From Candidatus Obscuribacterales bacterium (GTDB lineage: Bacteria; Cyanobacteriota; Vampirovibrionia; Obscuribacterales; Obscuribacteraceae): a DNA stretch of 64,000 nucleotides. Below, one piece after another: positions 7,401 through 15,501 of this stretch; within the stretch, counting starts at the first letter, position 1, and each line of letters opens with the position of its first letter. The notes below the pieces were generated by a model. It searched no databases. It worked only from the letters and a program-made list of their open reading frames with translations, and was not told the origin of the DNA. The DNA is taken from positions 1 through 64,000 of the forward strand of contig JAIEQI010000041.1 in NCBI GenBank assembly GCA_019747875.1, read 5' to 3'. A program made the translations under genes and the position numbers.

Positions 7401-8819
7401 TTATTGGAAGAAATAGAGATCGAAGTTTGAGCTTTGGTAATCGAGTGGACCCACAATGTGCTCAAGGCACGTGCGAGCATTTGCTAAGACATCATCATAA
7501 GTAAGGATCCGCAGCTTCGGATGGTTATTTTGAATCGTTGTCAGTTTCGCCCGATTTGCATCGGTCAAGATGCTTGACCGTCCTATTACGACCAATGAGC
7601 GAGGTGTCACAGAGATCCCTGTAAGTCCCAGTGTCTCTTCGACAATTCTTTTGTTATTGCCTATATATTCTGTCCAATCGGCTATCTGATTTATTGCATG
7701 TGTCAGCTCTTCTCGCTGCTGTCCATCCTGTCGAAACAGCTCCCTTATTGGTGCCTCGATCTCGACCAAAACGTATTCATTATGTTGTTCTCGAAAGACA
7801 AAATCGCTAACTCGTTCTCCAAATTTGAGTTTGGACCAGTACTTGTCGCTGGTTGGAAACAACAATTCCGGATGTTGTTTAAGGAATTGATGAACTGGTT
7901 CCTCTTTTCCGCCGAGTAATGCCTCAAATTCTTCCAGCAACGTTTTGTATTTCTTGCGCAGTTCAGCCCTACTATCCAAAGCTCTTAACTTGTTTTGATT
8001 TAAGTTTTTTCGAGCAATTGCGGCGTGAAAATCAAGCTGGGCCCATATTTCGGCGTACTCTTCTTTCCAGTAGTCTGCAGGAAGAATGGGATAGATTTCG
8101 ATCGCAAGCCATCCCACCGGCAGCCGAAATTCGCCATGTGCTAGAAATCGTTTGGCATCACCTGGATAGCTACCGTCTTCTTTTGGGGCTAAGATTCCTT
8201 CGATGCCAAGTTCCGTTTCGCAACCAACAGATGCGAGGTACGGTGGGCGAGAAGGTGGTTTTGGTAAAACGTAGTGCTCGGCAAACTGAGGCTTCGCCAA
8301 AACAACTGGATGAAGTTTAACACCAGGTTTTTTTTCTCCCGTTATTGTGTCAAAGGTTCCAACCGAAATTGATGGAATGGATGAATCTATCCGGAACTTG
8401 GAAGGATCTGGCAGAACATGGACGATATTCTCCGAGCACTTTGGAACTACCCATTCAAGTGTGCATTTTGCAGGGTCTCCATCGCCAGTAACTTCTCCAG
8501 TCTGCAAAGATGGTTTGTCGCCAGGTTTTATTGGGTCATATCGAACAAAGATGCCATCCTCGCAGTGGAGGACGAAGAGACTACAATCTTCGCGCAAATG
8601 AGCCGGTAGGTAATCAGCATGTTCGGCTTCGGCGTTTTGTAGAATCCCACGCAAAGCCCTCTTATGTGCCCGCAAAGCAAGTCCTACTTTTCTTGCTAAG
8701 TCTTCTTTCGCACTCCTTGCACGGGAAGTAATTTCATTGGATCCAGTTACTTCTAATGGTTGCCCGTTCGTGGGAACTATCCTGCCGCTCCTAAAATGGG
8801 GACGCTCATCGCTAGTCAT
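7401..8819 (-). CDS. sduA: Shedu anti-phage nuclease (SduA, DUF4263)
   Basis: 472 aa. The C-terminal 170 residues carry the Shedu/DUF4263 nuclease: FLKQHPELLFP near 311, then a PD-(D/E)xK-type core with SDF (Asp339) and VEIEAP (Glu353, Glu355), a helix with Gln/Arg residues (RQDGQQREELTHAINQI), and SLVVIGR with LTYDDVL near the end. The first 290 residues form a variable N-terminal region, as is usual for Shedu proteins, where it is thought to sense the trigger. Shedu acts alone as a one-gene defence system that cleaves DNA. It is complete, with all core residues present. Neighbours are the split DAC gene (convergent) and a metallopeptidase gene (divergent). Confidence 0.85.
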   Translation of the reverse strand: MTSDERPHFRSGRIVPTNGQPLEVTGSNEITSRARSAKEDLARKVGLALRAHKRALRGILQNAEAEHADYLPAHLREDCSLFVLHCEDGIFVRYDPIKPGDKPSLQTGEVTGDGDPAKCTLEWVVPKCSENIVHVLPDPSKFRIDSSIPSISVGTFDTITGEKKPGVKLHPVVLAKPQFAEHYVLPKPPSRPPYLASVGCETELGIEGILAPKEDGSYPGDAKRFLAHGEFRLPVGWLAIEIYPILPADYWKEEYAEIWAQLDFHAAIARKNLNQNKLRALDSRAELRKKYKTLLEEFEALLGGKEEPVHQFLKQHPELLFPTSDKYWSKLKFGERVSDFVFREQHNEYVLVEIEAPIRELFRQDGQQREELTHAINQIADWTEYIGNNKRIVEETLGLTGISVTPRSLVVIGRSSILTDANRAKLTTIQNNHPKLRILTYDDVLANARTCLEHIVGPLDYQSSNFDLYFFQ

Positions 8820-9010
8820 TAGAACTCCAATTCTCAGAATGGATTACTGTGATGTAAAAACAGTTTAGTTAAAGTTTCTCGCATGCTTTGATCAACGTTA
8901 TCTTGATCTTACCTAAATGTTGTTAACCGAGCCTTAAGTCAATCTATTGCTCATTCCGATCATACTACTTATGGTTGGGTATATTTGATGTAGTTTCGCA
9001 TGGTGCCTCG

Positions 9011-10315
9011 ATGATGGATGACGGAGAGCAATCTGGAGAAGAAAGCGCTGAAGTTCAGTCCAGTGAGTACTCGGAGCAGAGGCAGCTTAAGTCTAGATCC
9101 GAAGCTGGAGACGAATTGCAGTCTGGATCGCTCAACGAGACGAAGAAAAGCGTGCAGAAAAAGCAATTCTCCTCTGGCAACAGTGGCGTCTCAGGACTTT
9201 TTGAGAGCAATGGAGATGGCGGGCTTCCCAAAGCGAAAGATCTCTTCGGTGAATTTGCACACGCTCCATTGACCAAGGAACAGGAAAAAACCTTTTTGTC
9301 CATGAAGGAGTCGGCAGAAAAAGGCGAGTTAATTGGCGACGGAGGCAAGTTTATTGCACAAGTTCCCTCGACAACGTCTCCAGAGTCGCTGCGGGAGCAA
9401 GCTCTCGATGTTCATGCCGAGAAGATCCGTCAAAGCACAAGCTCTGACGGGAAATGGCACTTTCAGAAAAATCCGAGCGATGTTGCGGGAAAATCAAAGG
9501 AGGATCTTTGGAATAAGTTTCATAGCACTCCGCAGGAATCTTTAAATGAGATTGCCGCTGAGAAAGAGCACAAGCTTTTACCCAAAGATGGACAATCGAT
9601 CAGTGTGAAGCAGCTGCTCACCGATTACAAAACTCCTTTCATGGATGCATATGAACACTCCCGGCGCTTGAAAGATGGCGACCCAGGAAAATCGAAAACA
9701 CTCGAATCAGTGGTTGACCGGATCAAGGATTGCCCCTGGGTCGACAGAATTCGCATCAAATTCGATAGTACAGCCAAGAATCCAGATTACAATCCTGTAG
9801 AGAGCACGATCACCATAAGACCACAGGACCCACCAGCCGCTCAGATTGAGAAGTTCGTTCATGAAGGAACCCACGCAACACATCAAGAACTGCAAAAGCT
9901 GTACATGGGAGATGAGCCGCTTTCAAAAGTGCAGTATGCCGATACGCTGGCAGAAATCGAAGCGCTAACTTTTAAGAATGAAATTTCAGTCCACAACGAA
10001 CTTACCGCGGGCATGGGAGCAGAACCGGTAACTTACAAGTGGAGAGATGGTAATGACCGGGCGCAACCAGATATGAACCTCGGCAAGCTATATGCCGAGC
10101 ATGGTTTTGAAGGACTTAAGAGGTTCATCTTGGATGATGCGTTCACCGACATGCAAGACTTAACGCAGCAGTGGCACTCTTGGAATTACAGAACGTATTA
10201 TCAGGAAACGCACAGCGTTTATCAGGCGAACTGGCAGAATGCAAGAAACCAGCTTCAAGAGCGCTTCAAAGAAGACCCATTACTCAAAGCAAAGATTCTC
10301 AAAGGCGGTTATTAG
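9011..10315 (+). CDS. Putative HExxH metallopeptidase with disordered N-terminus
   Basis: About 434 aa from ATG 9011; an in-frame TTG at 8975 would add 12 residues, and neither start has a clear ribosome site. Residues 1-90 are rich in Ser, Glu, Gln and Lys and look disordered. A folded part ends in a helix with HEGTHATHQ (His284, Glu285, His288), a zinc-binding HExxH. It is followed 27 residues later by LAEIEAL, whose Glu could be the third ligand (gluzincin pattern). There is no signal peptide or membrane segment, so it would be cytosolic or exported by another route. I cannot place it in a named family. In this defence island it might be an effector protease, but that is inference. Confidence 0.6.
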   Translation: MMDDGEQSGEESAEVQSSEYSEQRQLKSRSEAGDELQSGSLNETKKSVQKKQFSSGNSGVSGLFESNGDGGLPKAKDLFGEFAHAPLTKEQEKTFLSMKESAEKGELIGDGGKFIAQVPSTTSPESLREQALDVHAEKIRQSTSSDGKWHFQKNPSDVAGKSKEDLWNKFHSTPQESLNEIAAEKEHKLLPKDGQSISVKQLLTDYKTPFMDAYEHSRRLKDGDPGKSKTLESVVDRIKDCPWVDRIRIKFDSTAKNPDYNPVESTITIRPQDPPAAQIEKFVHEGTHATHQELQKLYMGDEPLSKVQYADTLAEIEALTFKNEISVHNELTAGMGAEPVTYKWRDGNDRAQPDMNLGKLYAEHGFEGLKRFILDDAFTDMQDLTQQWHSWNYRTYYQETHSVYQANWQNARNQLQERFKEDPLLKAKILKGGY

Positions 10316-10713
10316 TGCCACACCGCACGCACCCTATATTCAGTGACTACGTTGCGAATGATTCGAAGATATAGCTCTGTATAAGCTACCGACTGTGTTT
10401 TTTCCTCTGGCCGTTTTTTCTTCAGAGTGATTTGGTAAATTAAGTCGTCTTCTCCTTTCACGGTTCCACCTTTCCCGAATATGTTGATAACTTGTGAACT
10501 GGATTTTCCGATCAAGAATCGTTCTTGGGATTGAAAAAAACGCCAGCGCTCTTCATCGGTCTTTCCAGGCAATAATGGACCGCCTGCGGACGTGCCTCCT
10601 GTTATGGTTGGCGAAGTTGGAGGCGCTCCTTCAATTCCTTGTGCCATTGCGTCCGCTAAACAGATGCTGTTCAGCGCTAATATCAAACTGACTATTAAAT
10701 TGCGTTTTTTCAA
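10312..10713 (-). CDS. Exported protein, small (BamE/SmpA-like fold possible)
   Basis: TTG start at 10711-10713 with GGAG seven bases upstream, giving MKKRNLIVSLILALNSICLADAMA, a good signal peptide with an AxA-type cleavage site. An upstream in-frame ATG (10758) would bury this signal. The mature part of about 105 aa has a Gly/Pro-rich linker, then ERFLIGKSSSQVINIFGKGG and a basic beta-strand region ending YRVRAVWH. The pattern 'G-x-S-x-x-x-V-x-x-x-F-G' resembles small periplasmic SmpA/BamE-type proteins, a weak match. Its stop overlaps the end of the metallopeptidase gene (convergent). Confidence 0.55.
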   Translation of the reverse strand: MKKRNLIVSLILALNSICLADAMAQGIEGAPPTSPTITGGTSAGGPLLPGKTDEERWRFFQSQERFLIGKSSSQVINIFGKGGTVKGEDDLIYQITLKKKRPEEKTQSVAYTELYLRIIRNVVTEYRVRAVWH

Positions 10714-11351
10714 GGATAATCTCCGAACATAACTCCAGCATAAGCATCTCGCTCGCAATTTGCAATGAGACTTCTCCCCATCGAACGAATTCGCTCTGCG
10801 AAATAATTGAGAAATGATACTTAGCGATTTGATGGCGGCGCATATTCTTCATATAGGCGGCGGTTTAAATGCCTGGCATTCTGAGTGAAAAGCGCAACAG
10901 ATCGGCGAACGCAATCTTGAGAAAGTATCGTGCAAGCTCGCAACCACTAAGAAAGTCCAACTACTAATGGTTGCGCTGCATCCATCCAAAGAAACATTTG
11001 GGAAACTATTTCCTTCGAGCGGTAGCGAGCCTGTAGCGGACCTCGGAGAGCCGCCAACGCGTTTAGCGTTGATGGCAGGATAAAGACGATGCTCCCGCAT
11101 CCGAAATTGTAGCAATAGCAATGCTTTATCTAGGCTCCAGTGAATTTTTTGCATGCTCCCAATTCTTAAAACGATTCTGTTAGAACCATTTATCTGGGCT
11201 CCATCGAAATTCATGGCAGAATCTTGAACTGCAAAGCCAACAGTAGCAGTCCTCACAGAGATCAAGCGCTTATTTGAATATAGATGGCTAAACCAAGAAA
11301 AAATCGGGCTGGGTCTGGAATCTCACGAAATTAGACAAAACATAATTAGAA

Positions 11352-11456
11352 TCTGCAAACAGAAATTTCAGTTACGCCGTGCCCCGACAATGCCGCGCTC
11401 TAGATCGCCGGTTACATTCGAACCACACTCCATGTAAACTAGCTCCCCGAAATTCC
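11352..11456. repeat. Diverged direct repeat, copy 1
   Basis: About 105 bp matching 12921-13027 with scattered changes. On the minus strand both copies encode ELV-x-x-ECGSNV-x-x-DL-x-RG, but the frame breaks downstream in this copy. It looks like a decayed Cys-containing gene fragment. Confidence 0.7.
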
Positions 11457-11560
11457 ATGGTATTGCAACCGCGTGTGATGTCAACCTCAAGCCCTTCCGG
11501 GCGGCTTCGCCGAGGTTGACATCACACGCTATTTGTAATAGATCGCGTCTATCGGGGAGC
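11442..11560. repeat. Nested inverted repeat
   Basis: Inner arms are an 18-bp perfect inverted repeat (11471-11488 GCGTGTGATGTCAACCTC with 11512-11529) around a 23-base spacer. Outer arms are GCTCCCCGA (11442-11450) and TCGGGGAGC (11552-11560). It would fold into a long hairpin in RNA or a cruciform in DNA. There is no T run, so it is not a standard terminator. Confidence 0.8.
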
Positions 11561-12053
11561 ATGAATTGCTATGGAAACTTGCGCGATTGTAGGGACCAGA
11601 AGGTTTCAGCACAGAGAAAGTACTAGGACCGAAAGCAAAATTTGAATGCAATTACGCAACGTGGTTGCACAGTTGCAGCCGTGAAAAGCTGATGACGAGA
11701 TTGCTAGATGCCTTGCCTGGGTTCTCGAAATCTCCATGGGCGGAAGGCGGGATGCAAATAGTCTTGCGTTTAGTGATTCACGCTTTTGCGGTATAGGAAG
11801 GACTAAGAGAGGTCAAGAAATGAGCAAAGCCGATCAGCCCAACACCAAACGGAATGCCCGTATCAAAGAAGCTGATTGGCTCAAGTGCGGTTAATTTGTG
11901 AAACCAAAACTAGGCGGCGGCATGGATGTTGTTCAATCTAAAGCGCTTAAGAAGACACCAGCTGACCGCGCGGAGGCTACTGCTCTTATTATTGACCGAC
12001 TGGCAAGGCAGGCTGATTGCCGATAGTTCTGCAAAGCTATTGGCTGCGGCACC

Positions 12054-12620
12054 TTAGTTTCGCTTCAATTCAAGAATGATAGACTTGCCAGTTGCTGAAA
12101 CGCAGCGAGCATTATTCTGCGGCAACATTGTTATAGATAGTCCGTTTTCTAAGCACTGCAAATCCCGTCCAATCTTAATTCCTGGAAGAATTACTCGTTC
12201 TTCCGTCAGATATGCACCAGTAACAGTCTCGTAGTGCTTGATGGAGTAGCTACCCTCTTTGAACAAAGTTGATTTGAGCCTGACGTCGGGATTAACATAA
12301 TCATCTGTTATTTGCCACGTCCAATAAGTCCAAAGAAACGCTGCAAGCACACAAGGCAACGCCACCACGGCCCAGCATCTTGCAAGTCCATGCTGCCTGC
12401 TGAAAAATGCCGTGATGAGGCAGATGCTCGGGAACAAGAAGTACATTCCTACCAGTGTGTTGTTTAACTGATTTCCGAAATCTATTATTAGAAACGGCGC
12501 CATTGGAAAAGCAAATCTGTAAATTAGTTCAATGATTGGCAGCACGAATAGGCCTGCCAATACTAGGTGAAGCTTTTTTTGATCCTTCGCAGTATTCATA
12601 GCATTGGCCTTTGGGTTCAC
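12054..12620 (-). CDS. Hypothetical membrane protein, 188 aa
   Basis: Starts at ATG 12620 (a second Met lies at residue 8). Three or four hydrophobic helices span residues 18-115 (LVLAGLFVLPIIELIY, NNTLVGMYFLFPSICLITAF, and a Trp-rich helix FLWTYWTW). They are followed by a soluble C-terminal part of about 75 aa with charged and beta-type sequence. The family is not recognised. It is isolated within the decayed zone of the island, so it may be remnant cargo. In some defence modules small membrane proteins are effectors, but nothing here shows that. Confidence 0.55.
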   Translation of the reverse strand: MNPKANAMNTAKDQKKLHLVLAGLFVLPIIELIYRFAFPMAPFLIIDFGNQLNNTLVGMYFLFPSICLITAFFSRQHGLARCWAVVALPCVLAAFLWTYWTWQITDDYVNPDVRLKSTLFKEGSYSIKHYETVTGAYLTEERVILPGIKIGRDLQCLENGLSITMLPQNNARCVSATGKSIILELKRN

Positions 12621-12811
12621 ATCCTTATGCTACAGCAGAATAAGGCAGCCCGCATGATGACCGCAGGACAAATTAAGCTTCCAAATTTAGTTACAGTCAT
12701 GATTTCTATATTCCTGATTAGTCCACTGATTGCGGGATCCCTGAGCTTGCATTGGTGTTACCACAAAAGTCAATAGATGAATTCGTAAATTCCGACCAGT
12801 GTGTCGCGCGC

Positions 12812-12916
12812 CTATTGAGTCTGTTTGGATTTTTCCTTCGCTGCGCTTGCTGTATCAAACCAGGCTTGCTGCGCTTTCTGTCTGGCCTCAAGCTGGACTT
12901 GCCGATTTGTTGATGT
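12812..12916 (-). pseudogene. Integrase C-terminal remnant
   Basis: The minus frame ending at TAG 12812-12814 encodes NRQVQLEARQKAQQAWFDTA, nearly the same as the tail of the intact integrase (NRQAQLEARQKAQQGWFGAA). The rest of that gene is gone and the fragment joins directly onto repeat copy 2. It shows that a second, related integrase once lay here. Confidence 0.8.
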
Positions 12917-12920
12917 GTTC

Positions 12921-13027
12921 TCTGCAAACAGAAATTTCTGTTACGCCGTACACATCCACAACGCCGCGCGCTAGATCGACGATTACATTCGAACCACACT
13001 CAATGCAAACAAGCTCCTCGCAATTCC
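12921..13027. repeat. Diverged direct repeat, copy 2
   Basis: Matches 11352-11456. On the minus strand it is open as CEELVCIECGSNVIVDLARG and continues to EISVCREH, with several Cys, like a decayed zinc-ribbon fragment. Confidence 0.7.
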
Positions 13028-13183
13028 GGCGTGGTGGAACAGATATTACAGCTGGAGCATGGTATGCAATCGATCCAGCTCGCTCAAAACCTGGGAAGGG
13101 ACCCGGTTATAAAAAAGTAGGTTGCAAGTAAAACAAAGTGTATGATGATTGTATTCAAGTCTTAGGAGACAGTAAGCTTTTTT

Positions 13184-13645
13184 GTGTGGGTTAAACAATC
13201 AATTAGACTGTTTCTTTCGGCAATTGTTGGTTTTCTGATTGCTGCCTTTTTAGTGTTGTTTCCTGGTTCGCGGTTCATGCACCCTGGAATACGGGAAGGT
13301 CAGCCACAACAGATCTTCCAAATCTATTACCATGATCTTCTTCAGGGAATGAAACTCAAAAACGAAGAGGATCGCAAATTTGCGGATGATTTGCGAGATA
13401 GAACAATGTGGCTTTGTCTCGCGCAAAATGAAATTGATTGCTTGCCTCTTCTGTTATTTGCCGGTTGCATTGGGCCAGCGATAATTCTTTTTCGAAAACG
13501 AAAGAGCAACCAAAACCAAACATCCATGAGTCCGAAAAAAATCGAGGAACTAAAACAGCACCCACTGGCTCTGGATGCGCGAATCGAGCACGGATCTATC
13601 CATTCGAATTTAGTGTCTCAGAAAGAGCCGAATCCGCACGACTAG
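13184..13645 (+). CDS. Hypothetical membrane protein, 153 aa
   Basis: GTG start at 13184; an AGGAG lies about 15 bases upstream, a long spacing, so the start is tentative. Residues 5-28 form an N-terminal helix (LFLSAIVGFLIAAFLVLF). A soluble segment of about 60 residues follows, then a second helix near 85-100 (LPLLLFAGCIGPAIILF) and a basic, Gln/Asn-rich tail. The topology suggests a loop outside the membrane and the tail in the cytoplasm. The family is not recognised. It converges with the integrase gene, with 3 bp between the stops. Confidence 0.55.
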   Translation: MWVKQSIRLFLSAIVGFLIAAFLVLFPGSRFMHPGIREGQPQQIFQIYYHDLLQGMKLKNEEDRKFADDLRDRTMWLCLAQNEIDCLPLLLFAGCIGPAIILFRKRKSNQNQTSMSPKKIEELKQHPLALDARIEHGSIHSNLVSQKEPNPHD

Positions 13646-13648
13646 AGC

Positions 13649-14935
13649 TCAACCCAGCAAGCCGTCAAGGGCTGTTACGTTAGGTTTTTCCGATGCTTTT
13701 TTCGCTGCACCAAACCAACCTTGCTGAGCTTTCTGCCTGGCCTCAAGTTGGGCTTGTCGATTTGTCCTTATGTAAGCCTTCATCGTTGTGCGTTCGTCTG
13801 TATGCGCGAGTGCTTGCTTTACGATGGCGACGCTGGCACCAGTGTTGGCCATCGCGGAAGCAAGGCTTCGGCGTAAGTCGTGAATCCATAAATCGTGAAG
13901 GCCCAAGTTCGTTCTAAGCGTTTCCCAGGCATTTCCTGGATCTTCCATATGTCCACTGGCGCTTTTATCGCTGGGGAACACAAATTCGGTGAACTTGTCT
14001 GCTTCTCGCAGCAACTCTTTTCGCTGCGAGAGGATCTCGATTTCCGCAGGTCCAAGCAGGATTTCTTGCATTTTGCCACCCTTCATTTTTGCGGCAGGGA
14101 TTTTCCAGACCCAGTCATTCTCATCGATTTCCGCCCACTCCATTCTAAGCATAACGGTCTTGCGAACGCCAGTTAGCATCCATAGCAAAATCAAGTCGGC
14201 TAGCGTTCGTTCTTGGCAGTGCTTTGCCGGTACCTCGCTGATGGCTTGAATCAGTCTGCCAGCTTCGTCATCGCTCAGCACCCTGTGTCGCTGATTCTCC
14301 GGATAAAGAGAGACACCAGAAAAAGGGTTGTCTGTTCGATTGAGAAATCGCGTTTTGATGCCATGGTTGAACATGGCTCTTCCAAGCTGAACCGCTCGAT
14401 TCGCGCTGCCTGGCGTCTTTGCCATTTGTTTATGCAGCCAAGATGCATCGGCGTGGGAAAAGTCGGTAGCTCTTCTGCTGTTGAGTTTCCGTTTTACAAA
14501 CCAGCGCTTGAAGTTGTTTTCGTTTTCTTGCGCGCGTTTGCCCTTCTTTTCCAAATGCTCGCTTTTATAGTGGTCAAAGAGTTCTTGCAAGGTTGGCAAA
14601 GTCTTCACGACTTTTACTTGTTCAAAAACGTTTTCGCCTTTGTTTCTTCTGGCCGTTAGTTCCGAGGCTCGAGTCTGGGCTTCGATCATCGCGCTACGAA
14701 TTAGAGTGTCAGGCAGCGATTCATCGAACTTACAATCTAAGTCTATGGTTCGCCAGTTGCCATCTTGTTTGCAGCGATAGATGAATGACTTTGTGCCTCC
14801 TCTGCCAATGGACACATAGAGGTGCACGTCGGGTAACACAGCCGCATAGAATTGCTTCATGTGGGTTGGGCAGGTTAGCGACCGAATGTGTTTGACGGTG
14901 AACTTCTTGGTGATGCTCTCTTTTTTGCCGGTCAT
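13649..14935 (-). CDS. int: Tyrosine-type site-specific integrase (P4-like)
   Basis: 428 aa. It catalyses integration and excision of the island at the tRNA-fMet att site. The N-terminal 100 residues form the arm-binding DUF4102-like domain (YVSIGRGGTKSFIYR). A SAM-like core-binding region follows (about 115-205). The catalytic domain carries all expected residues: Arg in TGVRKTVMLRMEW, a beta-strand Lys region, HDLRRSLASAMA (His-x-x-Arg), ALAHTDERTT and the nucleophile in KAYIRT. The gene is intact and reads away from the right att copy 150 bp upstream. Its leader contains arm-type GCCTTACCC repeats, which suggests autoregulation by its own binding. Confidence 0.93.
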   Translation of the reverse strand: MTGKKESITKKFTVKHIRSLTCPTHMKQFYAAVLPDVHLYVSIGRGGTKSFIYRCKQDGNWRTIDLDCKFDESLPDTLIRSAMIEAQTRASELTARRNKGENVFEQVKVVKTLPTLQELFDHYKSEHLEKKGKRAQENENNFKRWFVKRKLNSRRATDFSHADASWLHKQMAKTPGSANRAVQLGRAMFNHGIKTRFLNRTDNPFSGVSLYPENQRHRVLSDDEAGRLIQAISEVPAKHCQERTLADLILLWMLTGVRKTVMLRMEWAEIDENDWVWKIPAAKMKGGKMQEILLGPAEIEILSQRKELLREADKFTEFVFPSDKSASGHMEDPGNAWETLRTNLGLHDLWIHDLRRSLASAMANTGASVAIVKQALAHTDERTTMKAYIRTNRQAQLEARQKAQQGWFGAAKKASEKPNVTALDGLLG

Positions 14936-15082
14936 TTTGCCTTACCCTGTGCCTTACCCAAATTTAGCATAAATCGGAAAATTTGGGTAAGGCAGGGAAA
15001 GTGGCCGTTTTCTTGAAAGCATTGCAATATAAGTCTTTGTGGTCTCTACGGTAATTTGATAAAGTCTCAGAAAACCTAAAAC
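14936..15082. promoter_or_regulatory. Integrase leader with arm-type repeats
   Basis: GCCTTACCC at 14939-14947 and 14951-14959 (12-bp period) and the inverted GGGTAAGGC at 14985-14993 lie between the integrase start and the right att copy. They are candidate integrase arm sites and, by position, part of its promoter region. Confidence 0.6.
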
Positions 15083-15137
15083 CGTTGGGCTCATAACCCA
15101 AAGGTCGTAAGTTCAAATCTTACCCCCGCAACCAAAT
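15083..15137 (+). repeat. att direct repeat, right copy / island junction
   Basis: Perfect 55-bp copy of the 3' part of tRNA-fMet, without the tRNA 5' half. It marks the right end of island A. Because the same downstream arrangement (hairpin, then a paired 9-mer 70 bp away) follows this copy too, it also looks like the left end of a second element. Confidence 0.92.
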
Positions 15138-15151
15138 AAAAGCTTGAAGGG

Positions 15152-15183
15152 CCGGCCATTTCGAAAGAGGTGCCGGTTTTTTT
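15152..15183 (+). terminator. Hairpin-T terminator behind the right att copy
   Basis: CCGGC (15152-15156) pairs with GCCGG (15172-15176), followed by seven T. It has the same position relative to att as the terminator at 3861. Confidence 0.6.
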
Positions 15184-15206
15184 ATTGGGTTAGGGACAGA
15201 GGGGTT

Positions 15207-15413
15207 GCCTTGCCCTTTGCCTTACCCGCAGGGATTTAGATTGGGTGAGCCTTCGGAATGATCATCAAAGTCATTCCCGCGTTGAGTCGTCTATCGTTTT
15301 TCTACCGTGCCGAAGACGGCAGAGCTCATGGGCGGGCGCTCCAGCTTGAGCGCCCAATCCAACGCCTAACGCAATGCCTAGCGCACGGCTCGCCTAACCC
15401 ATTTGCCTAACCC
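15207..15413 (+). promoter_or_regulatory. Putative arm-type repeats of island B, left end
   Basis: GCCTTGCCC 15207-15215 and GCCTTACCC 15219-15227 (12-bp period, 70 bp inside the att copy, as in island A). A diverged set lies further in: GCCTAACGC 15364, GCCTAGCGC 15376, GCCTAACCC 15392 and 15405. No supported gene lies between 15138 and 15501. Confidence 0.55.
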
Positions 15414-15501
15414 TGATGAAGGAGCATTGGCAGTACGATTCCGCGCGGGAGCTGTTGCCACCGTACATGGTGCCCATCGTCGCAACGCATTTTGGGCTAG
15501 A

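Larger units (their letters stand above)
10759..12053. other. Decayed, gene-poor zone inside island A
   Basis: 1.3 kb with no convincing intact gene. The minus frame 10849-11265 has unnatural composition. It holds a nested inverted repeat (11442-11560), one copy of a 105-bp duplication (11352-11456) and short open fragments near 11820-12025 (24 and 42 codons). It reads as remnants of earlier insertions. Confidence 0.5.
12621..13183. other. Remnant region with integrase tail and repeat copy
   Basis: About 560 bp containing the decayed integrase 3' end and repeat copy 2, followed by the leader of the 13184 gene. No complete gene is seen. Confidence 0.5.

Noticed and set aside
10849..11265. 138-aa minus-strand frame
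   Set aside because: Composition is unnatural (Pro/Ser/Cys-rich end) and there is no start signal; it lies in the decayed zone.
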